This document shows positions 32,338 to 46,004 of a DNA stretch of 64,000 nt, piece after piece. The position numbers and the translations under genes are program-made. The stretch's first letter is position 1. Each line of letters opens with the position of its first letter. The stretch is from Hysterium pulicare CBS 123377. Taxonomy: Eukaryota > Ascomycota > Dothideomycetes > Hysteriales > Hysteriaceae. The stretch is taken from NCBI GenBank assembly GCA_000467715.1, contig AJFK01000844.1, positions 1 through 64,000 on the forward strand, in the 5' to 3' direction. The notes below the pieces were generated by a model. The model was not told where the DNA came from. It saw only the letters and a list, made by a program, of their open reading frames with translations, and ran no database searches.

Positions 32338-33914
32338 GATGGCCCTCGCAGCTGGCTGCCAGCCGGATTAAAGGCTCAACAAATATGAAGAGACACAGAT
32401 GCAAGACTGGACAAGGACAATCGGGTCTCGGAAGAGTGGTGTTCTTCGCAAAGACGAGTATGGGAAGAGAATGAGGGAGGCTCGAGTTGTGGGTGCGGAG
32501 AAGGTTGGACGGCGGGCGGTAGCGATGTCCTTAGGTGAGGGGTCAGGGTCGCTGCAATTAGAGCATAGATAGTATTCCTGCAAGCTGCAATGCTCCAGTG
32601 TTTGTGATGAGGCTTGATATAGCGCTGATTGTCGTGGTGGAACAATTGGAGTAGAATTGGGAGTGAATGGAGTCCTGTCAGCCAGTTTTAGCTCCCCGAT
32701 AGTTTAAGCCAATCGCGAGGAGCAACACGAAGTCGACGCGGGAAAATATGCTAAGCTCGAAACGGTAAATTAATAGGCTATGCGTGTGAGAGCATTGAGC
32801 GCCTGTGGAACTACATAGTAGTAAGAGCCATAGTTGGCCCTCTCTCTGTCCTAATTAAAGGATCATTGCAGCCTCCAAGTGCTCGTGCAGTCGTCAATCC
32901 CAGGTTTCAAACGCTCCACGTTAGCAACACAATGTATAGCGCTAGAGCTCCATCCCCGTTTCCGCCCCTTCAAGATTGAACCCGCTTCAAACACCGATGT
33001 CCAGAAGGCTTCATGCAGTGTACTCCTTCGAAGCTCCTTCACCGGCTGGTCACAATGGCGAATGTAGGGCCGGCATAGACTTGAAGGACCTCGAATTAGT
33101 TTGTGCATCTTGCTTTGATTCGAGCGAACTCGCCCTCCGATTTGAAAACCCGTTCTCCGTATTTTTGTCGATCTCGCCAATCCCTTTCCCGTCATCCTGT
33201 AGGTTTGGGCTTATCCATTGCTGGCTGTGCCACTATGTACTGAGCCTAGCCTGGCAAACATAAGCAAGCGCCGTCACATATTGTCTCGTCGGCGATTCGA
33301 GCTAAAGGTATCTCTGCACTACCCTGGCTCAAAGCTGATGGTGAAGAGAACTGCCCTCCTACCTCGAAGCGAACGACAGAAGAAAAGAGCGCGTGTTTAT
33401 TTTAGCCCTCAAAACCGCAAATCGGCCACATGTACTTCGGAATGTGAGGACAAACACAGTAGTAGAGCTACCGAGGCAGCGACGGGGCCTTGAAGATCGA
33501 CCACGGAAATCTAAGGCGCGCACAGGCTCTCTCACCGCGAAATCCGTATGGCGCCTGAAAGCCTATATTGTTTTAGTCTAAGAACAAAACATATGTGAAG
33601 GCACCGGACTTTTATTGAAAATACGTCTTACGGAGCCAGCCCTCAATATCATGCCTTAAAGATACTGGCAAATCAGTTTCCTACTCGATCTCTACGGACA
33701 CCGCCCTTTTGTCGCCCTTGCAATGTGACAGCTATGAGGGGTGAAATTGAACAAATATTTGCAGGTCGAGATACCCTACCAGGTACCAACTTGGAGGTAA
33801 AGTATTCGACCCGCGCAAGAGCTCCTGGTGCTGCTTTGACACAGATCCGCCTCCCAACCACAATGCTCAGCCACATTGCCTCTTGAGTCATCCGAAAAGA
33901 TTTCAGGACTGTAT
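32338..33914. other. Intergenic region, no supported gene
   Basis: This is the shared upstream region of CAC2 and the SLOG-like gene. Frames at 32863-33263 lack family resemblance or splice partners. I see no repeats. Confidence 0.45.
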
Positions 33915-34685
33915 ATGAACACACCTTTTTATGCGTTGTTAGGTTTTTTTGCTTCACTTGCGAGGTTTTATAGAAGAACGTCTTCGTCACCTCTTCCATG
34001 GGCGGCTATCGAAGGCGAAGGAATTGAAGCCACACCTCCAATACGGACCCCTGGAAATACCAACAAATCTTCACCAAGCCGCGAAACAGCACATGCATTG
34101 AACCAAGCAGCGAGAGACACTACAGCGGCTCACTCAACTCCCATGTCAGAACAAAGCGCGAAAGACCCTCCGGACCGATCACGAGTAGCCTTTATATCGG
34201 GTCACATCGATATTACACCTGCGCAATTCTCAGAGCAATACTCTTCGTTCCTCGACGAGGCCATCCAATGCGGCGACAGCTTCGTCCTGAGTAATGCCGG
34301 CGGTGTTGACACCTTGGCGCTTGCATATCTGCGTTCTCATGGCGTAAGCCCCTCTCGAATAACGATATACATGCACACTCCTCGGCCGAATAGAAAGCTG
34401 AATGCCACTCAGGTACGCATCAACAAGATGAGGTTAGGACCAGAAGTGGAGGAGAAGTACATAAAAGAAGGGTACAACATGAAGATTGTGCATGGATACC
34501 ATACGGAAAGGGATGGGGCTATGACTGAAGATAGTGATTACGACATCCTTTGGGTAAGGGGTGAGGAGGGAACGAGAGTACTGTATGGTGAGAGGTACAG
34601 ACCAGGACGCGTCAGCGGAACGCAAAAGAATAAAGATAGAAGAAGGGCAAAGGAAAGGAGAGTTGTTCAAGTAACGATAAAGTAG
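33915..34685 (+). CDS. Protein with a SLOG/Rossmann-like core, probable membrane anchor
   Basis: A single exon of 256 aa starts at ATG 33915. The N-terminal 20 residues (FYALLGFFASLARFY) are hydrophobic and may be an anchor, then a long Ser/Thr/Pro linker. The core begins RVAFISGHIDITPAQFSEQYSSFLDEAI, then SFVLSNAGGVDTLALAYL: a beta-strand/loop/helix pattern with G-G-x-D-T-x-A resembling the nucleotide-binding GG.xxD..A loop of SLOG/DprA-like Rossmann folds. A strand (ITIYMHTPRPNR) and helical tail with many acids and bases follow. This is an inference from motif layout, not a proven assignment. Homologous fungal proteins with SGHIDLTP... sequences are known as uncharacterised. An alternative start at ATG 34143 would drop the anchor and linker. 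Confidence 0.62.
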   Translation: MNTPFYALLGFFASLARFYRRTSSSPLPWAAIEGEGIEATPPIRTPGNTNKSSPSRETAHALNQAARDTTAAHSTPMSEQSAKDPPDRSRVAFISGHIDITPAQFSEQYSSFLDEAIQCGDSFVLSNAGGVDTLALAYLRSHGVSPSRITIYMHTPRPNRKLNATQVRINKMRLGPEVEEKYIKEGYNMKIVHGYHTERDGAMTEDSDYDILWVRGEEGTRVLYGERYRPGRVSGTQKNKDRRRAKERRVVQVTIK

Positions 34686-36646
34686 CAAGTAGCAACACAT
34701 TATTATCATCTCTTGTGAGACATACTTCTATCCCATCAATTCAGTAGACGTATTTCTGCAGTAGCGAAGCCGATATCTCCAGGCATACTCTGGAGCAGCT
34801 GCAAATGGGAGCATGTGTGATTAGGTCTCCAGAAGGGCCGTTAATCTCGAAGCCATTGTGAGGGGAAGGGAGTAAGGCACCGGGCCGATTCTTAAGAATG
34901 AGTTTGAACGCTTTACCATCATTCCATCTACGACCTCAAACTTGGCATTGGATACGGTCCATTTACGGCTTAGTAAAGGAGAGTGTTTTCTCAAGCTTTG
35001 GCTAAGATTTTGGCGAATCCGGGTAGCCTAGATCCGCGCTACCTACCTAGATATCCACTCCGTCACTCCGTCACCAACCCTCACTTTTGCTCCACCATTT
35101 TAGCTATGGATTCAATGCCCTTCATTCCTCAGGTCCTTTGCGACACCCTTTGATCAGTCGCATAGCCAACCTGTGTTTTTCCATGGATTTGCCATCGCGT
35201 GATCTCTCTACGGCAGCCAGGAGAAAAGGCGGGGCGGTGCTGCATCGATACCTAGGCTTGAACGCAATCCCTGTGCGTTGACTGTCCCCGTGGCATGCAT
35301 ATCATATATTCTCTGCCGTCTTGGGTCGTATCACAAGATTCCGCGGCTTGTGTGACATGCCTTTTCCATTTGTTGTTACATCTTTCCGCCTTATCTAGAC
35401 GTCGCATGGTTTGAATGCGGGTACCTGCGAAACTGCATGACCCCTCCGGTCATCTCACCACCTTCTATCTCTGCTGGACAGGCCTGGAGTATCACTGCTG
35501 TAACTTTGAGCTTGCCGGTGAGGGTCTCACGCTGTTGAGACCTGAGATCCCTCCTGCCTGACAAGGCTTCAGCCAAATGAAGCTGTCGATTCGCCCCTCC
35601 ACGAAGAGGCCGTTCCCACACGCCAACTTACCACTCCCTAATCGAGCTAACCTCTTGACCTTATCTCAAGCCTGTACGCCGGGCAAAACCACGTAGAGCG
35701 GGGGATGGGGCGGAGGCCTCCCCATCTTCTCGGCCATTTCTTACGAGTTAGTTGGATGGAGACCGAAATAATTCTAAATTTGCGATTATTAGGAGCGGAG
35801 AGAAGGAGTGGAGAATACTCGAGGTGAGAGAGCGATAGTATTTGTAAAGAACCAGAGGCATTTTGTAAGCCTCATCCGCGGTTTACTACTTTTATTTGTA
35901 GTCCTCTCGTCCTTCTCCTTGATTGAGCAATTTAGCCGTCGCATTCCATCTAGCATCCATCTCATTGGTAATCCCTTTTGGAGCAATGAACCCTTGCCGA
36001 TACTCACTAAACGGCCTTCATCCTAATTTCGACCACGCGGGATTGCGATCCCTTGCCCAACACCCACACTTCTATCTTCGTGACCCAAGAGTCGCAACGA
36101 GAAGTCTTTACCGTTATCAAATAGCCGTTATCACCGGTCTCTTGAGCATATCACCTTGTCGCATAGTTCATGCGCCCCAGCGGCACGATGCGACCTGCCA
36201 GTGCGGCACAGTACATACTAGATCCAGTATTCGACTTTCAATAAGGTTTGTTAATCAAAAAAGGAGAGATAGGTGTACAACGGGCCTAGACTGCTTTGAA
36301 ATCCGACATCCAGGTTACAGTTATACTTCTGGAAGGACTGCAGTTGGGAAAACCTTACCTAACATGCCAATAAAATTACAGCGGCCAAGTGGTTGTTCTT
36401 CCCGTGCATCCAATATGCGGATTCCCCCAGATCCGATGATAGGTTGCTTGTTCGATAGGTCTTGTGGGCGTTGAGCATCCTGTGGTGGTTGCATTCCTTC
36501 GAGAAGCGGTTGCATTCCGTCAACAAAAGGGCATTGCTAGAGGTACAGTAACATTCGAAAACTACAGAGAAGGTCATATATAAGTATCTCATATATCTCC
36601 AGCTTTCTGTCTCGAATTGTGTGTGGATCTTCGGCAACCCTTCAAT
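34686..36646. other. Long intergenic region upstream of the chitinase
   Basis: This 2-kb region has no supported gene. A GC-rich near-palindrome (gatggggcggaggcctccccatc, around 35704-35726) stands out. Upstream of the chitinase there are AT-rich stretches and no clear CCAAT box. Open frames (35923-36474 and others) have no family resemblance. Confidence 0.45.
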
Positions 36647-38587
<1,941 letters not shown>

Positions 38588-39003
38588 AATGATATCTGCA
38601 AGGAAATCATGTAACCCTCATCTCGATCTGTCCGCCAGTTTTTCCAACCCATGTCCATCTTCCGTGCGGATGTCAATACTGAGCCCTCTTTACCTTCTCC
38701 ATACATATTTCTCGCGATGCTGTACTTAGCTTCCAGGGCTCATTTTGTGTCTGGCACCTTCGCTTTGCATCTTATTTACGTTCCCATATTATTAAGTTTA
38801 GCAGTACCTCGTCTTTAGTCATGGCCTATGAACACTACGTCTCGATCTCTTTTTTGCATGGTCAATCAATTCGATCAATAGGACTCCAGCCTATGAAACG
38901 GATTCTTCGGTAGCTTTGTCAATATGTCTTTACTCCTCAGACCTTCGAATCCACAGTCCCTACGAACAATTGATATATGTTTGATACAAATTGCAATCCC
39001 CCC
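38588..39003. other. Chitinase 3' flank
   Basis: A 0.4-kb AT-rich stretch with no coding potential follows the chitinase stop. Confidence 0.5.
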
Positions 39004-39407
39004 TCAGGATTCACTTCTCTCCATCTCGTCAATAACAATCTTCGGCACCACCCACTTCTCAATTGAATCATAAACCACCCCCGCCTCACCCTTCAACAGC
39101 CTCAAGAGTAGAAACTGCTGTACATCTGCCCAGAAGCTGCCATTCATCATAATCAGAGTATCCTTGATGAGAACGAACTACGAGAAGAAATTGAACTCTA
39201 AGTTTAGGTTTACTTGCCTTTCTTTTCCTGTTTCCTTGCTAAATGCCTTTGATTTCCACTATTATTGACAGATCTGTCGGGCTTCCACGAACTTGCCACG
39301 TATGTCATATGGCAAGCTAGACAGAGACAATCCAGATCCTCTTTGACCGCTTTCAACACCTTCGACAATGCAGAGGTTACGTACGGCCCCGGCGCGCTGC
39401 CTCAATA
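39004..39407 (-). pseudogene. Probable remnant or partial gene of unknown family
   Basis: On the minus strand a stretch of 58 codons (39177-39004) runs in frame from a CGTAG acceptor to a TGA, reading FVLIKDTLIMMNGSFWADVQ and continuing to IVIDEMERSES, strongly coding-like. Upstream in another frame a second open stretch (39407-39200 or so) reads SALSKVLKAVKEDLDCLCLACHMTYV. Introns that would join them would be only ~40 bp and no initiation ATG is found in the region, and the DUF7730 gene begins immediately beyond at 39422. I suspect a host gene broken or truncated by rearrangement; a very short-intron gene is the alternative. The family is not recognised. This is a host gene, not a virus-like element. 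Confidence 0.4.
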
Positions 39408-39421
39408 CACATGTGGATCTT

Positions 39422-40284
39422 ATGGTAGAAAAAAAGCTAGCGAAGAGAGAGGCTGGACGCGAGCGTGAGGATACAGAACGAAAACAACACCGGGAAATAC
39501 GCATTTCGCCCGCTCGGCCCACAAATATGACTTGCTTCGTGGACTCTGTTGTGTCGTTGTCGACGCAGCCGCAGTTTAAGTTATTTACAATGCTCCCACT
39601 AGAGATACGGCAGACTATTTATGCCCTCGCTCTAGGCGGAGAAACGCTGGAGCTAACTTTGGTTGATAATCCGACATATCCATCTTTCAGGCTAGCGTGT
39701 CCAGATTCCCATTCGTTGAAATCATTCCCAAAATCATGTCGGCAAGCGTATGTATTCCGACGTTATGGACTGTTCGTTCTTTTCATTGGATGATTCAGCT
39801 GATGGCTTTAAGCTATGTCGAGGCAATAGAATTTCTCAATTCCAAGAACACGTTTGTCATCGATGATATTAGTTGCATATTCCTCCTTCCATCATTCATC
39901 ACCCTTCAACTCTTCCATAGATTTCATTCGATCCATCTACGATGGCCCCGGCGTCACCTGCTTTACTATCCCGGTCCAAAAATTCCACCGGGGGATGAAG
40001 CCACATGGGAGTTAGCCTGGGCTGTAGTCGCAGGTATGAAAGGGCTAAGGCACCTGTGGGTGAATATGGCCGGAGGTCGTAATTCTCAAAGCAACATTGA
40101 GTTCCAACTTCTCCAGCCTTTATTAGCTGTTCACGGTCTAGACTATTTCCACGTGTCGACGTCTTGGGAGCTAGAGTCAACCACACCAGATGGATATAGG
40201 AACAAGGCTTGGCCGTTTCAAATTCAAAAACGAAACGATATTTCCTGTCCCCGGGCCTGCCCTTATCCAGGATGCGCAGGTTAG
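39422..40284 (+). CDS. DUF7730-type (F-box-like) protein
   Basis: Exons are 39422-39747 and 39813-40284 (65-bp GTATGT...TTAAG intron splitting Ala), giving 265 aa. The start region is basic and Glu/Lys-rich (KKLAKREAGRERED), typical of this family, although ATG 39368 or 39527 are alternatives. The core is FKLFTMLPLEIRQTIYALALGGETLEL, then SFPKSCRQAYVEAIEFLNSKNTF, the hallmark 'LP.EIR..IY' and 'CRQ.Y.EA...LYS.NTF' of DUF7730. The C-terminal part predicts RHL-W and SIHL-R strands. These intracellular proteins occur in large families in Pezizomycotina; function is unknown. It is convergent with the membrane protein at 40422 (about 137 bp between the stops). Confidence 0.85.
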
Positions 40285-40421
40285 GAAGTCAACAAACACA
40301 GCACGATTCGGAAATGGATAGCTCGTACAGCGGTCGTAGAGAAAACGTACAGCAAAGCTCACTGCGCCGTCAGCAAGGAAGGACAATGTGCTTCAATGCA
40401 TAAACGCCGTCGATTTATTGA

Positions 40422-43000
40422 TCACTCAGCCATAGCTGTCTTAGGTGTTCTCTTCGATATCAGCGATCTCGTGTTACTGGCTCTGGCTTTCTTCCTGTTG
40501 GGGCAAGCCACCACCGCTTCTCGTATTGGTATCATACCGCCCAGCGCAAGCTTTTGTACAAGTCGTCCTGGTTCGGCATCCTCAGCATTAACGAGGCCGA
40601 TAGTACCATTCGTTTTGCTCAGAGCCTCAGTACTCTTCTCGTCGGAAATACCAGGTGGAGGTAGTATGCCGTCGTCTAACGATCTCGCTAACTGTGCAAT
40701 CGTGAAGGAACTGAAGCTGCTAGTCCAGGTTGGCGTTCGAAGGATGTATATCGCAAGGGCAACTAGTCCAGCTATTTCAAGTAAGAGGAAAACGCTAAAA
40801 ACATAGATAGAGACACGTGCAACGCTAGGTTTTTGAACTGTGAGGCCTTTGCTGGTAAATATGTCTCGCACACCATTAGGATATGCCTGTAAAGATAGAT
40901 CCAAGAGTGCTTGATTTGCGTAGAATACTGCTGTTGCAAGTACGCCTTCGGCAATTTTAGTGTCGCCGAATGATTTCATCCAGGTGAGAAGGAGGGTCAC
41001 CGTGTCTGATGGATGGTACTCCCCAAGAGAAATACCAGGGCATGGATCTCCGATTCCGGCCGGTAAAAAATATTCTGGGAATTGGTTTAAGAACGGGATA
41101 TTCGCATTCTGGCAAATAGATGTTGCAGCAGTGCCGTCGGAATCATTCTGCGCGATGCCGAAGAAAGACTCATTGCCGAAGACAGCAATTGCAGAGATGG
41201 TCAGGGGTCCAGAAGCAACCGGGTAAGACTCATTATTACCGGACGTAACGTGACCCCTGAAATTCGCTGGTGTATCTCCCGGGAATGGCAAATTGGGAGG
41301 GGTCGAGAAGGTAAAGTTATCACTGCCAGCATTAACGTTTTCGCTTATCATAGATGGGACTGATAGACGACTGACATTTCTCTTGGATAATCATACCCAT
41401 CTGCAGGTCCTTCAAAGTCATTATAATAATGCTCCATTTCCCATCGAGTCGGCCATTTGGATAGTAGCGGTTGAGGTATGTTGCCGTTGTATACGTTACC
41501 TAGCTCAAAATACCCTCGGGTAGTCTCTACAGTGCACTGGATGGAGAAAGAGGCCGGAATTATATTTGCTTGGGTTTCGGAGAGGTACACGTAAGAGAAA
41601 TTGGAGGTGTCAACATCAATATACATCTCTTCAGATATGGTCTGAACATCACGACTGAGACTCCAAGGGCTCTGGCCATATTGCCCTGGAACGCATACCC
41701 GGATACTGGCATAACCTGTAGCATCATCGTCTGAGCTGTTGGAAGACCAACGATATGAAGTGGAGAAAGGCAGAGTTCCAGGACAGGGATTGGGTACGTC
41801 CGACGCCGCAATTCTGGTGCATTCGACTGTAGAGTTCAACCTCATGGCATGTTGCCGAAGCACTCCTGTTGTCGTACCATTCACGATCGAGGAAACCCAA
41901 AAGGCCTTGTCATCAGAAATTGGGTGGGGCCCTACGTGACTTGTAATCCAGCTGTTCTCTGTATTCTCATCGTCTACGTTTGTCCAATTAGTCCAGAGGT
42001 AAGGCGAAATCTGTTCAGGGCCGTCCGTTATCAAGTGCGCTTTAACGTCTTCTTTGACCGTGAACAATGGTATAAGCTGAATGATTGATGGGTCTGGATC
42101 TTGAGCAATTGCATCGGGTATCCTCTTTGCCAGGCATGAAGAGCTATTCCTGCCCCAGAACGGCGTCCCGATAACGTCATTGCAAGTTACAACTTGGATG
42201 CTCTTAGTATCAACGAGTAGTTGTTGGAGAGGTTGGAGGATAGCACCTAGAATCTTAGCAAAGATAGGGGCAGGAATGGAGGGTTACATACACAGTAGAA
42301 TAAAAGAAGCACTGTATACGAGAAACCTGTTCCTACGTTCTACACCCCGGTTCGATCTAAAAATCTCCGGCAATATTATCATGGCATCCGTCCAGCCTCG
42401 ATCAGCGAGCTGGAGAAGTTGCCTAAGAGTAAGATTTGTCGAGGTCTGGCTTTGTCGATGGGCGTAGATCACGGCAGCCTGGGCGAGTATCGTCGAGGTG
42501 ACAGGTATTGTGAGTACCGCTAGAATGGAATTCAAAACCCGAATCGCGGTCTGCCATCGAGAATTAACCCCAAAGTCAGCGGGTGTATATTGTCCAACCT
42601 GGCCGATATACGTCGGGATTGGTATCGGACGGTAGTTAAGGATGCAGGTTAGTACCCAAGGTATGATTTGGAGTGGCAGGTAGAGCGCCAGAATCCATAA
42701 TACTGTATTGCGCCGTCGGAGCGGCGCATACTCCGGCATAATCTGTTTCTCCAGCATCAAAGACTGAGGGTTGGACGATTCCTGACTGGCACCATTTTTG
42801 TCTACGGCGCGCTCATCGGCGCTGGCAGAAACCTTGACATCTTCTGGACCATGTTTCTCGACGGCTGAGGAGGGAGATATCTCATCTTCATCGATTTCGT
42901 GGCCATGCTGTGGATCTGGACGCGTAGAGGTAGTCAGGTTGGAGGTGGAGCTTGTTGGCTGGACTTCTCTACTAACGCCCTCGTAGCTGTAGAGTGCCAT
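40422..43000 (-). CDS. Large fungal membrane protein with extracellular domain (unknown)
   Basis: Three minus-strand exons (43000-42292, 42246-41376, 41322-40422) give 826 aa, with short introns (45 and 53 bp). A disordered acidic cytosolic N-terminus (about 1-85) is followed by helices WILALYLPLQIIPWVLTCILNYRP and IRVLNSILAVLTIPVTSTILAQ, a loop containing LTLRQLLQLADRGWTDA, then a TM ending SASFILLCAIL. The large middle part has many N-glycosylation sequons and a few cysteines, so it is probably extracellular or lumenal. A last TM (VFSVFLLLEIAGLVALAIYILR) lies near the C-terminus, with a serine/charged tail. The gene resembles an abundant uncharacterised Leotiomycete/Sordariomycete group. 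I cannot name it. Start at 43000 is the first ATG. Confidence 0.75.
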
Positions 43001-43938
43001 TGTGAGCAATGCATTTTCCCAAGGCAGATGGAAGAGTGCTCGGGGACGAAGCAGAGACGGTCAAAGTCCATGTCTGCGACTGAGGCTATGGCTATAACGC
43101 CCCGATTATTAGCACTGGACAGAGGATTGCGCTTGACGTAGATGTTCAAGCCATGATCGGGCTGGCCTGCGGGCAGAGCGCTGGCAGACACATCGCACAG
43201 CCACAGTGGTGGCCTTATTGGGCGTATCGTCTATTCGTCCACATCTTCTCGAAAGTAACCAATTTTGTCTCTGAAAACGTGGAAAACTGACGGGAATCCA
43301 CACCTTTCCCTGAAACTTCCTCTTCTGGTAACTTTGTTGACATGGACTTCTGCTCTGCTCTGGCTGGCTCCCTTCGAATCCCAAGGGCCACCATGCCTCA
43401 ACGTTCACAATACTGCTTTAAGGGAGAAATGCACTCTAGGACACGCTCTTGATTTCTCTATTCCTTTTCGACTATAGTTTTGAGTTTTCGCCGTGGTATG
43501 TTTCTTATGTATATAGAACGTTCCAGTACCGGAATGACAAAGCTGGCCTGACCACGCTAAAATTAAGGGCTCACTGGTCAGACTCGCCCTCCGGAATCAA
43601 CACTTTTGCAAAGACTTTCCGAATTAGGAGATGCATATTCTTTCGCCTTTATTGCATGCTTTGTAAGATGCACGACAGGGAGGATTCATTAAAAGGGTAT
43701 CAGAAGCTCTGGTTATAGAATCATGAGTTATCACTTTAGATGAAAACTTAGAATAGTTTGTTTGGAGTAATATTCCTATACGATCAAAATTCAATCATCT
43801 CTGGATATTTACAGATATTCTGTATGTACATGCAACCTCCATCCAACTCAAAAAAGGGGTATCTCCAACTCTAAACAGCACTTCACAAAGACTCTTCAGT
43901 CTAGCCACCTAAACCGCTTAGATGTACAAATTCTTAGC
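43001..43938. other. Intergenic stretch, no gene seen
   Basis: It holds the upstream region of the membrane protein and the 3' flank of the FAT1-like gene. Open frames here are short and unrecognised. Confidence 0.45.
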
Positions 43939-46004
43939 TCACAGCCTCACCTCCCCGCCCTTGATACGTTGCAGATCTTGGTTAGTAAATTTCTCATACA
44001 TCCCACCTTTCAACCAGAATAGCAAATCCCCACTCGCCTCCACTTTCTCGACCTCGATACCATCTTTCTGGAATAAATGTTTCTGATGCTTGTTCGTACC
44101 CGTCGTGTGCATTTCATTCGTTACTCTTATAAAAAGCGGTACTGCGAACCTGGGAAGCGCAGCCTTAAGATAAGTAGCAAGGCTCTGGAGCGTATTACCA
44201 GATGGTGACGATGTAACAGGTGAGGTTGAAATCTGGGAAGGCGCAAGACCGTGGTCACGCAGGATTACAGCAGCGCAACCTGCTCTTCCGTCATGCCCAG
44301 GCACAAGAACACCGTAGACATTCGCCTCCTTAACGGCGTCGTGTTTGCCAATGACATCGCTGACTTCCGCTGTGGAAACATTCTCAGCTTTCCAACGGAA
44401 GGTGTCGCCGATGCGATCGACGAAATACCAGCGACCTTGTTTATCCCGGCGGAGAATATCGCCTGTTCTAAACCAGGCGTCTCCTTTACTCTTCACGTCT
44501 CTTAGAACCTTGGAGTTTGTAGCTGAGCTGTTATTGAAGTAGCCTTGGAACTTCCGCGAGATTTCTTTAGGGTCTAGTTTGTATATCATTTCGCCCGGTT
44601 CATCCCACGCCGCGACCTGGCAGAGTCCGGATTTGGGATTGCGGAGGGGTTCTGGAGGATCGGAGTCTGGATCCATTTTGATGACGGCGAGACCAGGACC
44701 TAAAAGTAGGGATGCGATGGAGCCGTTCCGCCCAATTGCCCCGGCGCTGAAATCATTGGCGCTGCGGTTCCACATTCCAGATGGTGCCTCCGTTGCAGCG
44801 TAGAACTCACAGACCAACTCAATCCCAAACCTTTCTTTAAATTTGTTCCACACATCCGGCCTCATCCCGTTCCCAAAGGCTGCTTTAACGTTGTGGGCGC
44901 GGTCGTTTGGGGACGGAGGAGCTGAGAGGAGGTAACGGCAAGTTTCGCCGACGTAGTGAAGGATGGTGGCTTTGGAGGATATCATCTCGGGCCAGAAGGT
45001 TTTGTGGCTGAAGCGGCGGCCGATGCAGATGGTGCTGCCGCCGCGCAGGGCTGCGCAGAGGCCGAGTATAGAGGCTGAAGAATGGTAGAGAGGCATGCAC
45101 TGGAAATTGAGTTAGCACACGTACATGGACAATAGGTTCGGCCTTGCTTACGGTGTATATTATGTCCGATTTCTTCAACGGAAGCCATCCAGCAACGAAT
45201 CTAGAACCAAGATTTGCCTTTCCCCAGCTCACAACCGCCGGTTTCGGTAGCCCTGTCGTCCCACTTGTGTAAATTAACATTGCCATATTGTGTGATTCCT
45301 GACAACTCCGCGCCTCGTCCGACTCTCTGATCCCGTCTAATGCTTCGATCTGTGCTTCCAGCTCGCGATTGAAGATCACGATCTCGAAATCCTTCTTTTC
45401 CTCTTCTTCGAATGCTTTAAGATCTGATATTACCTCGTGGGAGAACTTGGCCTTCACTTCCTCGTCCACCAAGATAAGCTTTGCGGTCGAGGCTCGTATC
45501 GTGTGCACAAGTGGCTGATCCGTCAAGTTGTAATTTATAAATGCCGGTTTCGCCCCGATGCTCCAAAGTCCATACCAAACCCAGACAAACACTTCTGAGT
45601 TCATAAGATCCATAGCGACCACTTCATTTTTCTTGACACCCTTCCTCTTCAACCACGTTCCATACTGTAGTATGATGTTATATGCCTGCAAATATGTCCA
45701 GGTCCGTCCATTGTGTATTATGAATGCTTGATTGCCGCGAGAAGACTTCGCATGGCTCTCGAGGATGTAGAAGAGATTCAGCTTATCTCGCCATTCGTGG
45801 AAAACGGCGGAACCGGCTGAGGCAACGAACGATGAGAGGAGAGCCCAGTCGTAGGATAGGGAGAGGCGGGCATTAAGGTAGGCTAAGGAAGCTACAGCTG
45901 CGGGCAAAGCAACTGGAAGTGCTATGAACAAGTATGGTATATTAGACCTCGTGCAATTGCTATTTAATGGAATAGCAGAATGCAATGGTAAGCTTACCAG
46001 CCAT
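43939..46004 (-). CDS. Very-long-chain acyl-CoA synthetase/fatty-acid transporter, FAT1-like
   Basis: Three minus-strand exons (46004-45998, 45921-45152, 45099-43939) give 645 aa. The first coding exon is only 7 bp (ATG GCT G); it was chosen because it gives MAALPVALPAAVASL, the usual fungal N-terminus. Residues ~1-30 hold a membrane segment. The ATP/AMP signature IYTSGTTGLPKP is at ~225, CMPLYHSSASILG near 260 and FYAATEAPSG further on; DIDWRTGD-equivalent FRTGDILRRDKQGRWYFVDRIGDTFRWKAENVST is the FATP/VLACS signature. The tail GMYEKFTNQDLQRIKGGEVRL has a leucine-terminated sequence typical of the family. It activates or takes up long-chain fatty acids at ER, peroxisome or plasma membrane; which is unclear from sequence. 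Confidence 0.94.

Noticed and set aside
32863-33263. Open frames on both strands upstream of CAC2
   Set aside because: Overlapping frames on opposite strands with no family resemblance.
35704-35726. GC-rich near-palindrome
   Set aside because: Single copy, no flanking duplication; not supported as a mobile element or terminator.
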